Assembly: GCA_024695475.1 (NCBI GenBank)
Contig: JAILIC010000009.1
Location: 1 to 33,071, forward strand
Direction: 5' to 3'
Length of the DNA stretch: 33,071 bases
Source of the DNA: Treponema sp.
Lineage (GTDB): Bacteria; Spirochaetota; Spirochaetia; Treponematales; Treponemataceae
Below are positions 23,896 to 32,113 of this stretch, in pieces (the first letter of the stretch is position 1; every line of letters starts with the position of its first letter). A program made the translations under genes and the position numbers. The notes below the pieces were generated by a model. The model was given only the letters and a program-made list of their open reading frames with translations, did not search any database and had not been told where the DNA came from.

Positions 23896-25280
23896 GCTTT
23901 GTGTCCTCCTATCTGCGCATTACGACTAATGGTAGTTGCTCCTTCTTCAAAGTTAGTTCCTTTTAAGATGGCATTTTTTCCGTACTTTTTAATGATTGCA
24001 AGACGGGCATTCTGGAGCATTTCTTCTTTTTTTTGTGCCATTCCACCCTCGCTCTGGTCCAGTGCATCAAAAAGTCCAGGCTGTCTTTTGCTTACTGGTA
24101 TCGTATTATTTGCAGTGATATTTATGCGCCGTACAAGTAGTGCAGGATTAGTAATTTTTTCAAATAGTGTGACAAAACCATCCACAATCTGTTTTGAAGA
24201 ATTAGTTTCACTGCCAAGTGGCCAGCTACCGTGTGCAGGTTTTGGAATTTCTCGACCGTAATAGTCACGGACCACTTCCCCGTCAAAACCACCATTAGTA
24301 ACACTCTCTACATCATATCCAACCTGCAGTGTAAGGGAACTTGCAAGCAGCTGTTTTTTAAATAAATCAAGTGCCAAAAGTTCTGCCATTTCACGTACGA
24401 TAATCTTTGCTTTTTCATAGGTATATGGCTCATGCAGCACTTGTCCGCTGCCAAGACTTGTTGTTTCGGACCGGTAATTTTTGATGTCGTTCATACTGAC
24501 GCTTTCAATACCCCAGGCATGATCAATCAGGATTTCTGCATCAATTCCAAATTCTGCATATAACCACTTAGGGGTAGAGAGCGATGTACAGGCAATATCA
24601 CCCATGGTACGGATACCATATTTTTCAAGACGTCGTGCAATACCTTTGCCCACCCGCCAAAAATCTGTTATCGGCTGATGGTTCCACAGCAGACTGCGGT
24701 ATGAGTGCACATCAAGTTCTGCAATCCGTACGCCATTTTTATCTGCCGGAATATGTTTTGCCATAATGTCCATGGCAATTTTACATAAGTACAGGTTAGG
24801 CGCAATTCCTGCAGTGGCGGTTATTCCTGTCTCAGACAGTACATTGCAAATCACTTTGGACACTAATTTTCTGGCTGTCGTTTTGTAAAGCGAAAGATAA
24901 CTTGTTGCATCAATAAAAACCTCATCAATCGAATAGACATGGATATCTTCCGGTGCAAAATAGTTGAGATATATATTATAGATACGAGTAGAATACTGAA
25001 TATAGAGTGCCATCCGGGGCACAGCCGTTATATACTTAAGCTCCCTGCCGGTCTGTCGTTTTACTTCGCGAGCTTTGGCTTCAACTTCAAAAAGCCGGCT
25101 CCGTCCACTCAGGCCATACTTTTTTAGGCTGGGAGTTACTGCAAGACAAATTGTTTTACTCGTGCGGCTTTTGTCTGCAACAACAAGATTTGTCGTAAGC
25201 GGATCAAGATTACGTTCCCTGCACTCTACCGAGGCATAAAAAGATTTTAAATCAATTGCAATGTACGTTTTATCCTGCAT
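23892..25280 (-). CDS. Y-family (UmuC/DinB-type) DNA polymerase
   Basis: A 462-aa lesion-bypass DNA polymerase, closest in feel to the UvrX/YqjW branch of the UmuC group. Catalytic acidic residues are in AIDLKSFYASVEC near the N-terminus and YSIDEVFID near residue 105. GRSRLFEVE and the helix-hairpin-helix-like FWRVGKGIARRLEKYGI are further family marks. A little-finger domain follows. The ATG at 25280 was chosen over the upstream TTG at 25292. TATAAT ends about 13 nt before it, giving a leader of about 7 nt without a Shine-Dalgarno sequence. No recognisable LexA box was found. It is coupled to the YolD-like gene. Confidence 0.92.
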   Translation of the reverse strand: MQDKTYIAIDLKSFYASVECRERNLDPLTTNLVVADKSRTSKTICLAVTPSLKKYGLSGRSRLFEVEAKAREVKRQTGRELKYITAVPRMALYIQYSTRIYNIYLNYFAPEDIHVYSIDEVFIDATSYLSLYKTTARKLVSKVICNVLSETGITATAGIAPNLYLCKIAMDIMAKHIPADKNGVRIAELDVHSYRSLLWNHQPITDFWRVGKGIARRLEKYGIRTMGDIACTSLSTPKWLYAEFGIDAEILIDHAWGIESVSMNDIKNYRSETTSLGSGQVLHEPYTYEKAKIIVREMAELLALDLFKKQLLASSLTLQVGYDVESVTNGGFDGEVVRDYYGREIPKPAHGSWPLGSETNSSKQIVDGFVTLFEKITNPALLVRRINITANNTIPVSKRQPGLFDALDQSEGGMAQKKEEMLQNARLAIIKKYGKNAILKGTNFEEGATTISRNAQIGGHKA

Positions 25281-25360
25281 TTTAGTATACAAAATTATAG
25301 CACTTATCTAAGACTTTGTAACAGCATTTGCAGGATTTTGTATCTTTTTTTTTACTAAAA

Positions 25361-25388
25361 AGGGACTTATAAATGAATATAAGTCCCT
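25361..25388 (-). terminator. Hairpin downstream of the tct operon
   Basis: An 11-bp perfect stem, AGGGACTTATA (25361-25371) and TATAAGTCCCT (25378-25388), has a 6-nt loop. On the minus strand a short TTTT run follows. It lies 220 bp past the tctA stop. Confidence 0.55.
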
Positions 25389-25395
25389 GATACTT

Positions 25396-25430
25396 CAATA
25401 AAAAGTAATTCTCTATAGAGTTTTTTATTG
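25396..25430. terminator. Second A/T-rich hairpin in the tct-polymerase gap
   Basis: CAATAAAAA (25396-25404) pairs with TTTTTATTG (25422-25430) around an inner CTCTATAGAG palindrome. Together with the hairpin at 25361 it probably ends the tct transcript. The 25293-25607 gap otherwise contains the polymerase promoter and the 23-bp repeat. Confidence 0.4.
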
Positions 25431-25452
25431 TCACCTTTTTTGGGGCATATCA

Positions 25453-25498
25453 GGCCTACCCACGATCACACACATGGCCTACCCACGGTCACACATCA
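25453..25498. repeat. 23-bp direct repeat, two copies
   Basis: GGCCTACCCACG followed by A/G-TCACACA begins at 25453 and again at 25476, with one mismatch over 20 bases. It is markedly more G+C-rich than its surroundings and lies just past the tctA stop, in noncoding DNA. Confidence 0.7.
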
Positions 25499-25607
25499 AG
25501 TGTTACACGACACCCTGGGCGTGCAATGTCTAACATCATTAGGCCGCATCATACACACTGTCGCTCCAGCGTCAAAACAGACTCCTTGGTCAACAGCGCA
25601 TATATGA

Positions 25608-27101
25608 TTACTTCTTCTGCTTTAGGAGTTTTTTTGCAACTGCAGGGATACTCATTATCAATGTTGCAACAGTCAATACAAGCAATACTATTGTTATAGG
25701 ACGCCCAAACAAGGCAAGCAGCTTATTGTCTTCACTGGCAGCGAGCGAGATTGCACGTCTAAAGTTAGAATCCATCATACCACCAAGCACAATTGCCAAT
25801 GTCATTGGAGCTACCGGATATCCATGGCGACGCATAAAAAAGCCCAGCATACCAAACAGGAACATCAACAGTACATCAAACATGGTATTATTGCAGGCAA
25901 AAGCACCTATAACACAAAGTACAGTAACAATCGGCAATAAAATCTTTTTAGGAACTAAAATTATCTTACTTAAATGAGGGGCAATAAATAGTCCAAGCAG
26001 TAATAAAAAAAGACAGCCTAAAAAACCACCAGCCAATATTGCTGCAAACATGTTTGGCTGTATAGCTATAAACATAGGACCAGGTTGCAGACCATGAACA
26101 TAAAATACTGATAATATAATGGCAGTAACCGCATCTCCAGGAACCGCAAGTGTCAGCATAGGGATCAAGGCACCACCGATACAAGCATTATTAGAAGTTT
26201 CGCTTGCGACAATACCTTCGACAGCACCTTCGCCAAGAGGTACAGAGGGATGTTTTTCGATACGTTTTGCAGAGCTATATGCTAAAAACGAAGCAACAGG
26301 ACCTCCAGCTCCCGGCAAGGCGCCAACAAAGGTACCAATGATACCGTACCAGAGTGCCTTTCCGAGATGTTTAAGCATATCCTTTATCTTTATTACCGAG
26401 TGTTTAATCTCTGACACCTGAGCTCCTAAATCGCCCTGAGCAAGATTGATCAACACTTCAGAAAATCCAAATAAGCCAACTAAGGCAGGTACAATAGATA
26501 CACCTGACTGCAAATTTCTGATACCCATAGTAAGGCGAGGAGTACCCATAACAGAGTCTAACCCAACCATACTGATAATAAGTCCCATCATGGCACTCAA
26601 TAAACCTTTAGAAAAAGTCTTTGATGTGAGGGAACCAACTGCAGCTAAGCCAAATAGAGTCAACAAAAAATAATCCATCGGCTGAAACTGCAATGCAATA
26701 CGAGAGACAGGGCGACCAAGCAGCCATAATACGACAAGACCAAATACACTACCAACAAATGAATACACCGTAGCATATTTGAGCGCCTTATAACTCTCAC
26801 CCTTTTTTGCAAGCGGATAGCCATCAAAGGTAGTTACCACCGAAGATGGAGCTCCCGGTATATTAATCAAAATCGCAGATAATGCACCAGAAAATACACC
26901 GACAACATATAGTCCCATGACCGTAGCCATAGCATGTTCTGTCGTCCAAGAATAAGTTATCGATACCAACAAAGCCGTTGCCATTGTTACTGACAGCCCT
27001 GGGATAGAGCCTACAAACAAACCAAGAACTGCACCAAGTAATGTCAAAAAGACAAATTGGTAATTACAAAAATACGCAGTAAACATTTTGAGAAATTCCA
27101 T
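25608..27101 (-). CDS. tctA: Tripartite tricarboxylate transporter, TctA large permease
   Basis: The 497-aa large membrane subunit of a TTT-family secondary transporter takes up tricarboxylates or other organic acids with a periplasmic binding protein. About 11-12 hydrophobic helices are visible. Signature segments are VGSIPGLSVTMATAL (about 31-45), NIPGAPSSVVTTFDGYPLAKKG and the internal repeat GALPGAGGPVASFLAY. The ATG at 27101 was used. A TTG two codons upstream (27107) with AGGTTGG before it is an alternative. It is the last gene of tctC-tctB-tctA, 15 bp after tctB. The substrate is not readable from the sequence. Confidence 0.92.
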   Translation of the reverse strand: MEFLKMFTAYFCNYQFVFLTLLGAVLGLFVGSIPGLSVTMATALLVSITYSWTTEHAMATVMGLYVVGVFSGALSAILINIPGAPSSVVTTFDGYPLAKKGESYKALKYATVYSFVGSVFGLVVLWLLGRPVSRIALQFQPMDYFLLTLFGLAAVGSLTSKTFSKGLLSAMMGLIISMVGLDSVMGTPRLTMGIRNLQSGVSIVPALVGLFGFSEVLINLAQGDLGAQVSEIKHSVIKIKDMLKHLGKALWYGIIGTFVGALPGAGGPVASFLAYSSAKRIEKHPSVPLGEGAVEGIVASETSNNACIGGALIPMLTLAVPGDAVTAIILSVFYVHGLQPGPMFIAIQPNMFAAILAGGFLGCLFLLLLGLFIAPHLSKIILVPKKILLPIVTVLCVIGAFACNNTMFDVLLMFLFGMLGFFMRRHGYPVAPMTLAIVLGGMMDSNFRRAISLAASEDNKLLALFGRPITIVLLVLTVATLIMSIPAVAKKLLKQKK

Positions 27102-27116
27102 AATCAACCAACCTAT

Positions 27117-27593
27117 CTACGGTAACATAACATGCAACAACACATGGAAGAGATAATAAATCGCAAATGAGGTAAAAATCGCAAGTACTGCTATTTTTAT
27201 CCAAGAACGTTCGCCTAAAAACAAAAATAAAACTACTAAAAGAGCAATTGTTGTAATAACAAAGCCAAAAAATGGCATAAGGATATAATAGGCAACAACT
27301 GCGGCTATATAGATAAGAACAGTCTTCCATTGTGTAGGGGACGGTTCAGAAGATTCTTCCTTTGATTGTTCGGCAGTAGCTTCACGGATACCGCCGACAC
27401 ATAATACAATTGCCAACGCGATAATAAAAAAAGAAATTAAAACAGGAAAAAGATACGGTGACAACTTCCATTCAATATGAACAGAATAATGGTTAATAAA
27501 AGAATAGAGCATAAGTGCGATGCCAATACAGAAAAAAAGAATTCCATCACGCACACTACTCTGTGAAAAATATTTTTTGATGTTGTTTTTCAT
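27117..27593 (-). CDS. tctB: Tripartite tricarboxylate transporter, TctB small subunit
   Basis: A 158-aa protein with four hydrophobic helices (about 15-32, 43-66, 87-105 and 112-155) and an acidic linker (about 70-84), the layout of TctB. TctB is poorly conserved, so its place between tctC and tctA carries much of the call. No good Shine-Dalgarno sequence precedes the ATG. A hairpin in the gap to tctC may limit its expression. Confidence 0.85.
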   Translation of the reverse strand: MKNNIKKYFSQSSVRDGILFFCIGIALMLYSFINHYSVHIEWKLSPYLFPVLISFFIIALAIVLCVGGIREATAEQSKEESSEPSPTQWKTVLIYIAAVVAYYILMPFFGFVITTIALLVVLFLFLGERSWIKIAVLAIFTSFAIYYLFHVLLHVMLP

Positions 27594-27612
27594 ACAAAGA
27601 TACTGACCTACG

Positions 27613-27643
27613 ATATCGCCTGCGAACGTATCGCAGACGATAT
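27613..27643 (-). promoter_or_regulatory. Intercistronic hairpin between tctC and tctB
   Basis: ATATCGCCTGCGA (27613-27625) and TCGCAGACGATAT (27631-27643) form a 13-bp stem with one mismatch and a 5-nt loop. No T-run follows, so it looks like an mRNA-stabilising or partial-termination element that keeps binding-protein output above that of the membrane subunits. Confidence 0.6.
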
Positions 27644-27653
27644 GATAACTTAT

Positions 27654-28694
27654 TTATTTAGTTGCTGGACGAGGGATATTAAACTGCTCAGGGCTATACT
27701 TTGTAGCTCCTGCATCATAAAGCATCCAGCTAACAAGAGATTCCCATTCATTATAGAACTGTTTAATTGAATCAATTGTTGGATACATTTCATACAGTTT
27801 ATCACCGCAGTTTTCTTCGATAAATTGTTTCCACTCTGGTTCCTCAACAGCTTTTAGTGCAGCTTCACGAAGTACCTGCTGAATTTCTACTGGTACATCT
27901 TTTGATACCAACAAGTTCAGCGGGGTAAATGGATTCTTCAAGAAAGGCTTAGCTGCTGGATCAACCTCGGCAATAGTAGGAACATCAGGATGACCAGGAA
28001 GACGATCAACTGCTGAAATACCAAGCAACTTGAGATCACCACTTTTAAGATAACCAACAATAGTAGAATAATTAGAATTGGTAAAATCAACCTGCTTAGA
28101 CAATACAGCAAGAATACAATCAGAGCCACCTGCATAAGCAGTCATTGCCATATCATATCCAAGATTTTTCAAAATCAAGCCCTGAACATGACCAGAACCA
28201 CCAGGACCAGTATATGACATCTTTACTTTTCCAGGATTTGCCTTCATATCATCAAGCAAGTCTTTCATCGAGTTATACTTAGAGTCCTTACCGACAACAA
28301 TTACTTTAGGATCATTGGTAACAGCCATGATAGGAGCAAAATCAGCATAGCTCATTTCTGAGATGCCCATAACACGCTGTGTTCCTAGTGATTCAGCAGT
28401 AAACAGGATGGTATATCCATCAGGAGCTGCATCTAATGCAGATTTGCATCCCTTGGATCCAGAAGCGCCACCTTGATTAACAATTGTTATTGATTGACCA
28501 AGATGTTTTTGTAATTGGACCGCAAATTTACGACCATTTACATCTGTAGTACCACCAGCACCATAAGGAATTATCATCGTAACAGGTTTTGTTGGATATG
28601 ACGGTTTTGCCACACCAGCATCTTTAGCACCACCAGCAAACACAGCTGCAGCACACAGCAATGCCGAGACTGTCACACAAAGTGACTTTTTCAT
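27654..28694 (-). CDS. tctC: Tripartite tricarboxylate transporter, TctC binding protein
   Basis: A 346-aa Bug-family periplasmic solute-binding protein. The ATG at 28694 was chosen because GAGGGGG lies 8 nt upstream. An upstream in-frame ATG lacks this. It has a signal sequence (MKKSLCVTVSALLCAAAVFA) with a Cys inside the hydrophobic part. A lipobox is possible but not canonical. The mature part begins with the family's YPTKPVTMIIPYGAGGTTDV, followed by VNQGGASGSKG and the APDGYTIL motif. It would deliver an organic acid to TctAB. First gene of the operon, divergent from trpBA. Confidence 0.93.
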   Translation of the reverse strand: MKKSLCVTVSALLCAAAVFAGGAKDAGVAKPSYPTKPVTMIIPYGAGGTTDVNGRKFAVQLQKHLGQSITIVNQGGASGSKGCKSALDAAPDGYTILFTAESLGTQRVMGISEMSYADFAPIMAVTNDPKVIVVGKDSKYNSMKDLLDDMKANPGKVKMSYTGPGGSGHVQGLILKNLGYDMAMTAYAGGSDCILAVLSKQVDFTNSNYSTIVGYLKSGDLKLLGISAVDRLPGHPDVPTIAEVDPAAKPFLKNPFTPLNLLVSKDVPVEIQQVLREAALKAVEEPEWKQFIEENCGDKLYEMYPTIDSIKQFYNEWESLVSWMLYDAGATKYSPEQFNIPRPATK

Positions 28695-28767
28695 TATTCT
28701 ACCCCCTCTTTGTTCAGCAATACTCATTATGAACAAGTTTATCTTAACAGAATTTAATAATACTGAT

Positions 28768-28795
28768 TTTATAACATTACCACTTATGTAGTCAA
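28768..28795 (-). promoter_or_regulatory. Promoter of the tctCBA operon
   Basis: On the minus strand, TTGACT (28790-28795), a 16-bp spacer and TATAAA (28768-28773). The leader to the ATG at 28694 would be about 67 nt. Confidence 0.6.
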
Positions 28796-28809
28796 CAAAA
28801 ACACCTCAT

Positions 28810-28827
28810 TTTATGCATATTTATGCA
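28810..28827. repeat. TTTATGCA direct repeat between the tct and trp promoters
   Basis: TTTATGCA occurs at 28810-28817 and 28820-28827, one helical turn apart, midway between the divergent tctC and trpB promoters. It could be an operator, but no regulator gene is next to it. Confidence 0.35.
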
Positions 28828-28866
28828 CTCTTTATTCAAAAAGGCTTTTCTTTCACATTGTTACTC

Positions 28867-28895
28867 TTGACAATAACAAACCAACAGTGTAGAGT
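28867..28895 (+). promoter_or_regulatory. Promoter of trpBA
   Basis: A perfect TTGACA (28867-28872), a 17-bp spacer and TAGAGT (28890-28895). The leader of about 55 nt shows no Trp-codon leader peptide and no clear attenuator. Confidence 0.55.
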
Positions 28896-28957
28896 ATGAA
28901 TATTATTACTGTAAAAAGAAACAGACTTTTGTTTACATATATATGCAGGAGAGAATT

Positions 28958-30229
28958 ATGTCAGAATCTATAGATGGTTTTTTTGATCAATATGGCGGTA
29001 GGTATGTTGCAGAAGTACTCAGTCGCCCATTAAATGAATTGGAAAGCGCGTTTAGACAAGCCATGAAGGATCAGTCCTTTTTAGACGAACTGGCTACCAT
29101 CCGCCGCGACTATATCGGAAGAGAAACCCCGCTCTATTTTGCAAAAACTGCTACTGAGCTTCTTGGAGGAGCACAAATATACATAAAGCTTGAAGGCTTA
29201 GCAAATACTGGTGCCCATAAAATCAATAATGCCATCGGTCAATGCTTATTGGCAAAACGCATGGGCAAAACACGCATCATTGCAGAAACCGGAGCAGGTC
29301 AGCATGGAGTCGCAACTGCGGCAGCGTGTGCAAAGCTTGGGCTGGAATGTATTGTGTATATGGGTGAAGTTGATGTACGTCGACAACAACCAAATGTTGC
29401 CGCCATGGAATTGTATGGTGCAAAAGTACACGCAGTCACCTCTGGCAGCAGAACACTTAAAGATGCCGTAAATGAAGCAATGCGTGATTGGGCTTCTCAC
29501 TTTGATACCACACATTATGTCTTAGGAAGTGCACTTGGTCCATCCCCATTCCCTGATATCGTAAGAACCTTTCAATCAGTTATTGGGGAAGAAGTTAAAA
29601 AGCAATGTGCAGAGAGAGGTATTGATATCGGTGCAATGGTAGCCTGCGTTGGTGGTGGCAGCAATGCCATAGGCTTTTTTAGCCCCTTTATCGACCAAAA
29701 GGAACCAAGACTTATTGGTGCAGAAGCTGGCGGTATCGGACCTGATATAGGACAAAATGCGAGCCGCATGACAGGTAATGCCAGCAGACAAGGCATTGTA
29801 CAAGGCTACAAAAGTCGCTTTCTTATCGATGAAGATGGGCAATCACTTCCGACTCGTTCAATTTCCGCAGGGCTTGACTATATGGGTATCGGTCCTCAGT
29901 TAGCAGCTCTAGGATCCTCCGGGCGCATAGAGTTTACAGCCATTCGTGATAAAGATGCTCTTGAAGCCGTAAGTTTTTTTGCAAAAAATGAGGGAATCCT
30001 TTTTGCACTTGAGAGTGCCCATGCAGGAGCTGCAGCAATAAAGCTTGCCAAAGAAATACAAAAAGATAAAGCAATCATTATCAATATGAGTGGACGTGGT
30101 GATAAGGATGTGTTTATCACCAGCCCTGTATTCCGTCCTGCAGAATGGATACAATTTCTCCATGCCGAAATTGAACGCTTGGAATCACAAAAAGACATTC
30201 ATGACGCAAAATCTATGGAGGCACAATAA
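28958..30229 (+). CDS. trpB: Tryptophan synthase beta subunit
   Basis: TrpB condenses indole with serine, using pyridoxal phosphate, to give tryptophan in the cytoplasm. The ATG at 28958 was chosen for its GGAGAG site. The upstream ATG at 28943 lacks one. The 423-aa product has GGRYVAEVL, the PLP Lys in GAHKINNAIG (Lys88), the catalytic Glu in ETGAGQHGVA (Glu110), ALGPSPFPDIVRTFQSVIG and the phosphate-binding GGGSNAIG. The usual KREDLNHTG just before the PLP Lys reads KLEGLANTG, a departure worth noting. It overlaps trpA by one base. No other trp gene is in the window. Confidence 0.95.
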   Translation: MSESIDGFFDQYGGRYVAEVLSRPLNELESAFRQAMKDQSFLDELATIRRDYIGRETPLYFAKTATELLGGAQIYIKLEGLANTGAHKINNAIGQCLLAKRMGKTRIIAETGAGQHGVATAAACAKLGLECIVYMGEVDVRRQQPNVAAMELYGAKVHAVTSGSRTLKDAVNEAMRDWASHFDTTHYVLGSALGPSPFPDIVRTFQSVIGEEVKKQCAERGIDIGAMVACVGGGSNAIGFFSPFIDQKEPRLIGAEAGGIGPDIGQNASRMTGNASRQGIVQGYKSRFLIDEDGQSLPTRSISAGLDYMGIGPQLAALGSSGRIEFTAIRDKDALEAVSFFAKNEGILFALESAHAGAAAIKLAKEIQKDKAIIINMSGRGDKDVFITSPVFRPAEWIQFLHAEIERLESQKDIHDAKSMEAQ

Positions 30230-30984
30230 TGTCAAAAATACACCTTATGAGCCACTTAGTCGCAGGATACCCTTCCGATGAACTTGCATTTACCGCAGCA
30301 AGTGCACTCGTTGCAGGAGGTGCTGACATCCTTGAAATACAACTTCCCTTTAGCGATCCTTGTGCTGATGGCCCAGCCATTCAACAAGCATGTACTCAAG
30401 TATTAAGTCGATCATACAAGACTGCTGATGGTCTGGCCTTTATCCAAAGACTACATCAAGCCTTTCCGAGCATAACAATCTATCTGATGAGTTACGCTTC
30501 TCTTGTTTACACTCCAGGTGTAGAAGTTTTCTGTAAAAAGGCAGCCCAAGCAGGGGTAAAAGGAATGATTATTCCTGATCTTCCTTTTGATTGCGATGAA
30601 GGCTTAACAAAAGCGTGCATAGCAAACGGAATGGAAAATATCCCTGTAGTAGCACCCAGCATGACAAAAGAACGATTGCACTCCCTTGCATATGCAGGAT
30701 TTTCCCATATTTATGCAGCCTTACGAACCGGCATTACTGGTAGTGATACGGTTATTGATGACTCTACTCTTACTTTTTTATCTCAAGTAAGCGAGGGCGG
30801 AAGCAAAATCTATGGAGGTTTTGGTATAAAAGACGGAACACAAGCTAAAGCGCTTGCCTCATCAGTTGAAGCAATTGTAGCAGGCAGTGTTTTTGTACGT
30901 CTTATCACCGAATATCAAAACGATCAAAAAAAACTGTATGACGCTGTTCTTCAAAAAACAAAAGAATTAACAAACCAAGCCTAA
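30229..30984 (+). CDS. trpA: Tryptophan synthase alpha subunit
   Basis: TrpA cleaves indole-3-glycerol phosphate to indole and passes the indole to TrpB through a tunnel. The 251-aa TIM barrel is a little shorter than usual (about 268). The catalytic Glu36 lies in ILEIQLPFSDPCADGP, with Asp47 in the same segment. PDLPFDCDEGL, ALRTGITG and YGGFGIKDGTQ are family-typical. Catalytic residues look intact, so the enzyme is probably active even though upstream trp genes are not seen here. The start shares one base with the trpB stop (TAATG). Confidence 0.93.
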   Translation: MSKIHLMSHLVAGYPSDELAFTAASALVAGGADILEIQLPFSDPCADGPAIQQACTQVLSRSYKTADGLAFIQRLHQAFPSITIYLMSYASLVYTPGVEVFCKKAAQAGVKGMIIPDLPFDCDEGLTKACIANGMENIPVVAPSMTKERLHSLAYAGFSHIYAALRTGITGSDTVIDDSTLTFLSQVSEGGSKIYGGFGIKDGTQAKALASSVEAIVAGSVFVRLITEYQNDQKKLYDAVLQKTKELTNQA

Positions 30985-30992
30985 TATACCTG

Positions 30993-31020
30993 CCATACAG
31001 ATTTACTCACATCTGTATGG
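30993..31020. terminator. Hairpin between convergent trpA and the GGDEF gene
   Basis: A perfect 10-bp stem, CCATACAGAT (30993-31002) and ATCTGTATGG (31011-31020), has an 8-nt loop. It directly abuts the stop of the GGDEF gene. The following TATTTTA is only moderately T-rich, so it may act in both directions with modest strength. Confidence 0.55.
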
Positions 31021-32109
31021 CTAGTATTTTACGCAATTTCTTCCCGCTCTTTTTGCCTGATATAACGCATCATCAGCAATTTTAATTACAATCTGATCTG
31101 ACAAATCCTCATCAATAAAACAGCAAGCACAACCTGCACTTATGGTTATATGACCAGGATCATACTCCTTAAAAGGTATCTGCAATGCCTCAACCTCTTG
31201 TCTCAGAGAGTCTGCAAGTGATACCAATTCATCAGTATCATAATGCATACCAATACCTATAAATTCCTCTCCACCATAACGACAGAATGTTAATTTATGA
31301 GAGTCCCCAAATTTTTTAAAACACTCACCTAATGCAGCAAGACAGGCATCGCCTTTCTGATGTCCATAGGTATCATTATATTTCTTAAAAAAGTCAATAT
31401 CGACCATAATGACATCTAGTACTTGATATAAATTGAGCCGTGATAGTGATAAAAATTCAAACAAGACACGCCTATTAGGCAACCCCGTTAACATATCTGT
31501 ATCACGCTGATATAACAAATCTCTGTCATTATCAATGTTAATTAACTGCGTAAATCGAAAAAAGCCACCGATAAACATTCCGAGAAAACAAAATACAGAA
31601 GTATTAACAAGATCATTACAAAATACATCAAATGGCTTCATAAAATAACAGAACACCAAGTGTACTGCATAAGAGCAAAGGCAGACCGCACTTATACGCC
31701 AAGACCTATCTAGAATTAAAATCGGAACTAAAATCTCAAAGCAGGTAAAAGCAACTCCAACATGTATACCCGTTGTTTTATATAAGCTGGTAAAGATAAC
31801 AGCCATATAAAACAAAGTTACATCAAAATAGCAAAGCGGCAATATAAATTGAGAAGCTTTTCCTCCTCTTCGCAATAGAGAGAACAGGTACAAAAAAAGA
31901 GAATTACAGACTAAGCTCGTAAGGATAAAAGTAACATACGAAAGCCCATAATGAAAAAAGAAAGCACCTGCAAGCAGAATAAATAGAAATAAAATCGTAA
32001 CTTTTGAAAGAAAACAAAAAACCTTAGCATTAAATATGGCAATCGGTAATGTATTATCTAAAAAAAGCTTTTTTTCGTCTCGAAAAAAGGTTGCAAAAGA
32101 AAAACGCAT
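31021..32109 (-). CDS. Membrane-bound diguanylate cyclase (GGDEF)
   Basis: A 362-aa protein with about six N-terminal membrane helices (about 30-190) and a C-terminal GGDEF domain (about 203-362). The domain has DTDMLTGLPNRR, MVDIDFFKKYNDTYGHQKGD and the active-site CRYGGEEFIGIG. It should make cyclic di-GMP from two GTP at the inner membrane. The allosteric RxxD inhibitory site that normally sits just before the active loop reads SHKL here, so product inhibition is probably absent. No separate sensor domain is recognised. GGAA lies about 9 nt upstream of the ATG, 4 bp after the exonuclease stop, so the two genes are cotranscribed. Confidence 0.92.
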   Translation of the reverse strand: MRFSFATFFRDEKKLFLDNTLPIAIFNAKVFCFLSKVTILFLFILLAGAFFFHYGLSYVTFILTSLVCNSLFLYLFSLLRRGGKASQFILPLCYFDVTLFYMAVIFTSLYKTTGIHVGVAFTCFEILVPILILDRSWRISAVCLCSYAVHLVFCYFMKPFDVFCNDLVNTSVFCFLGMFIGGFFRFTQLINIDNDRDLLYQRDTDMLTGLPNRRVLFEFLSLSRLNLYQVLDVIMVDIDFFKKYNDTYGHQKGDACLAALGECFKKFGDSHKLTFCRYGGEEFIGIGMHYDTDELVSLADSLRQEVEALQIPFKEYDPGHITISAGCACCFIDEDLSDQIVIKIADDALYQAKRAGRNCVKY

Positions 32110-32113
32110 CTTA

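Noticed and set aside
25281..25340. LexA/SOS box upstream of the Y-family polymerase.
   Set aside because: Only short GTATAC-type palindromes are present. No known LexA consensus could be matched.
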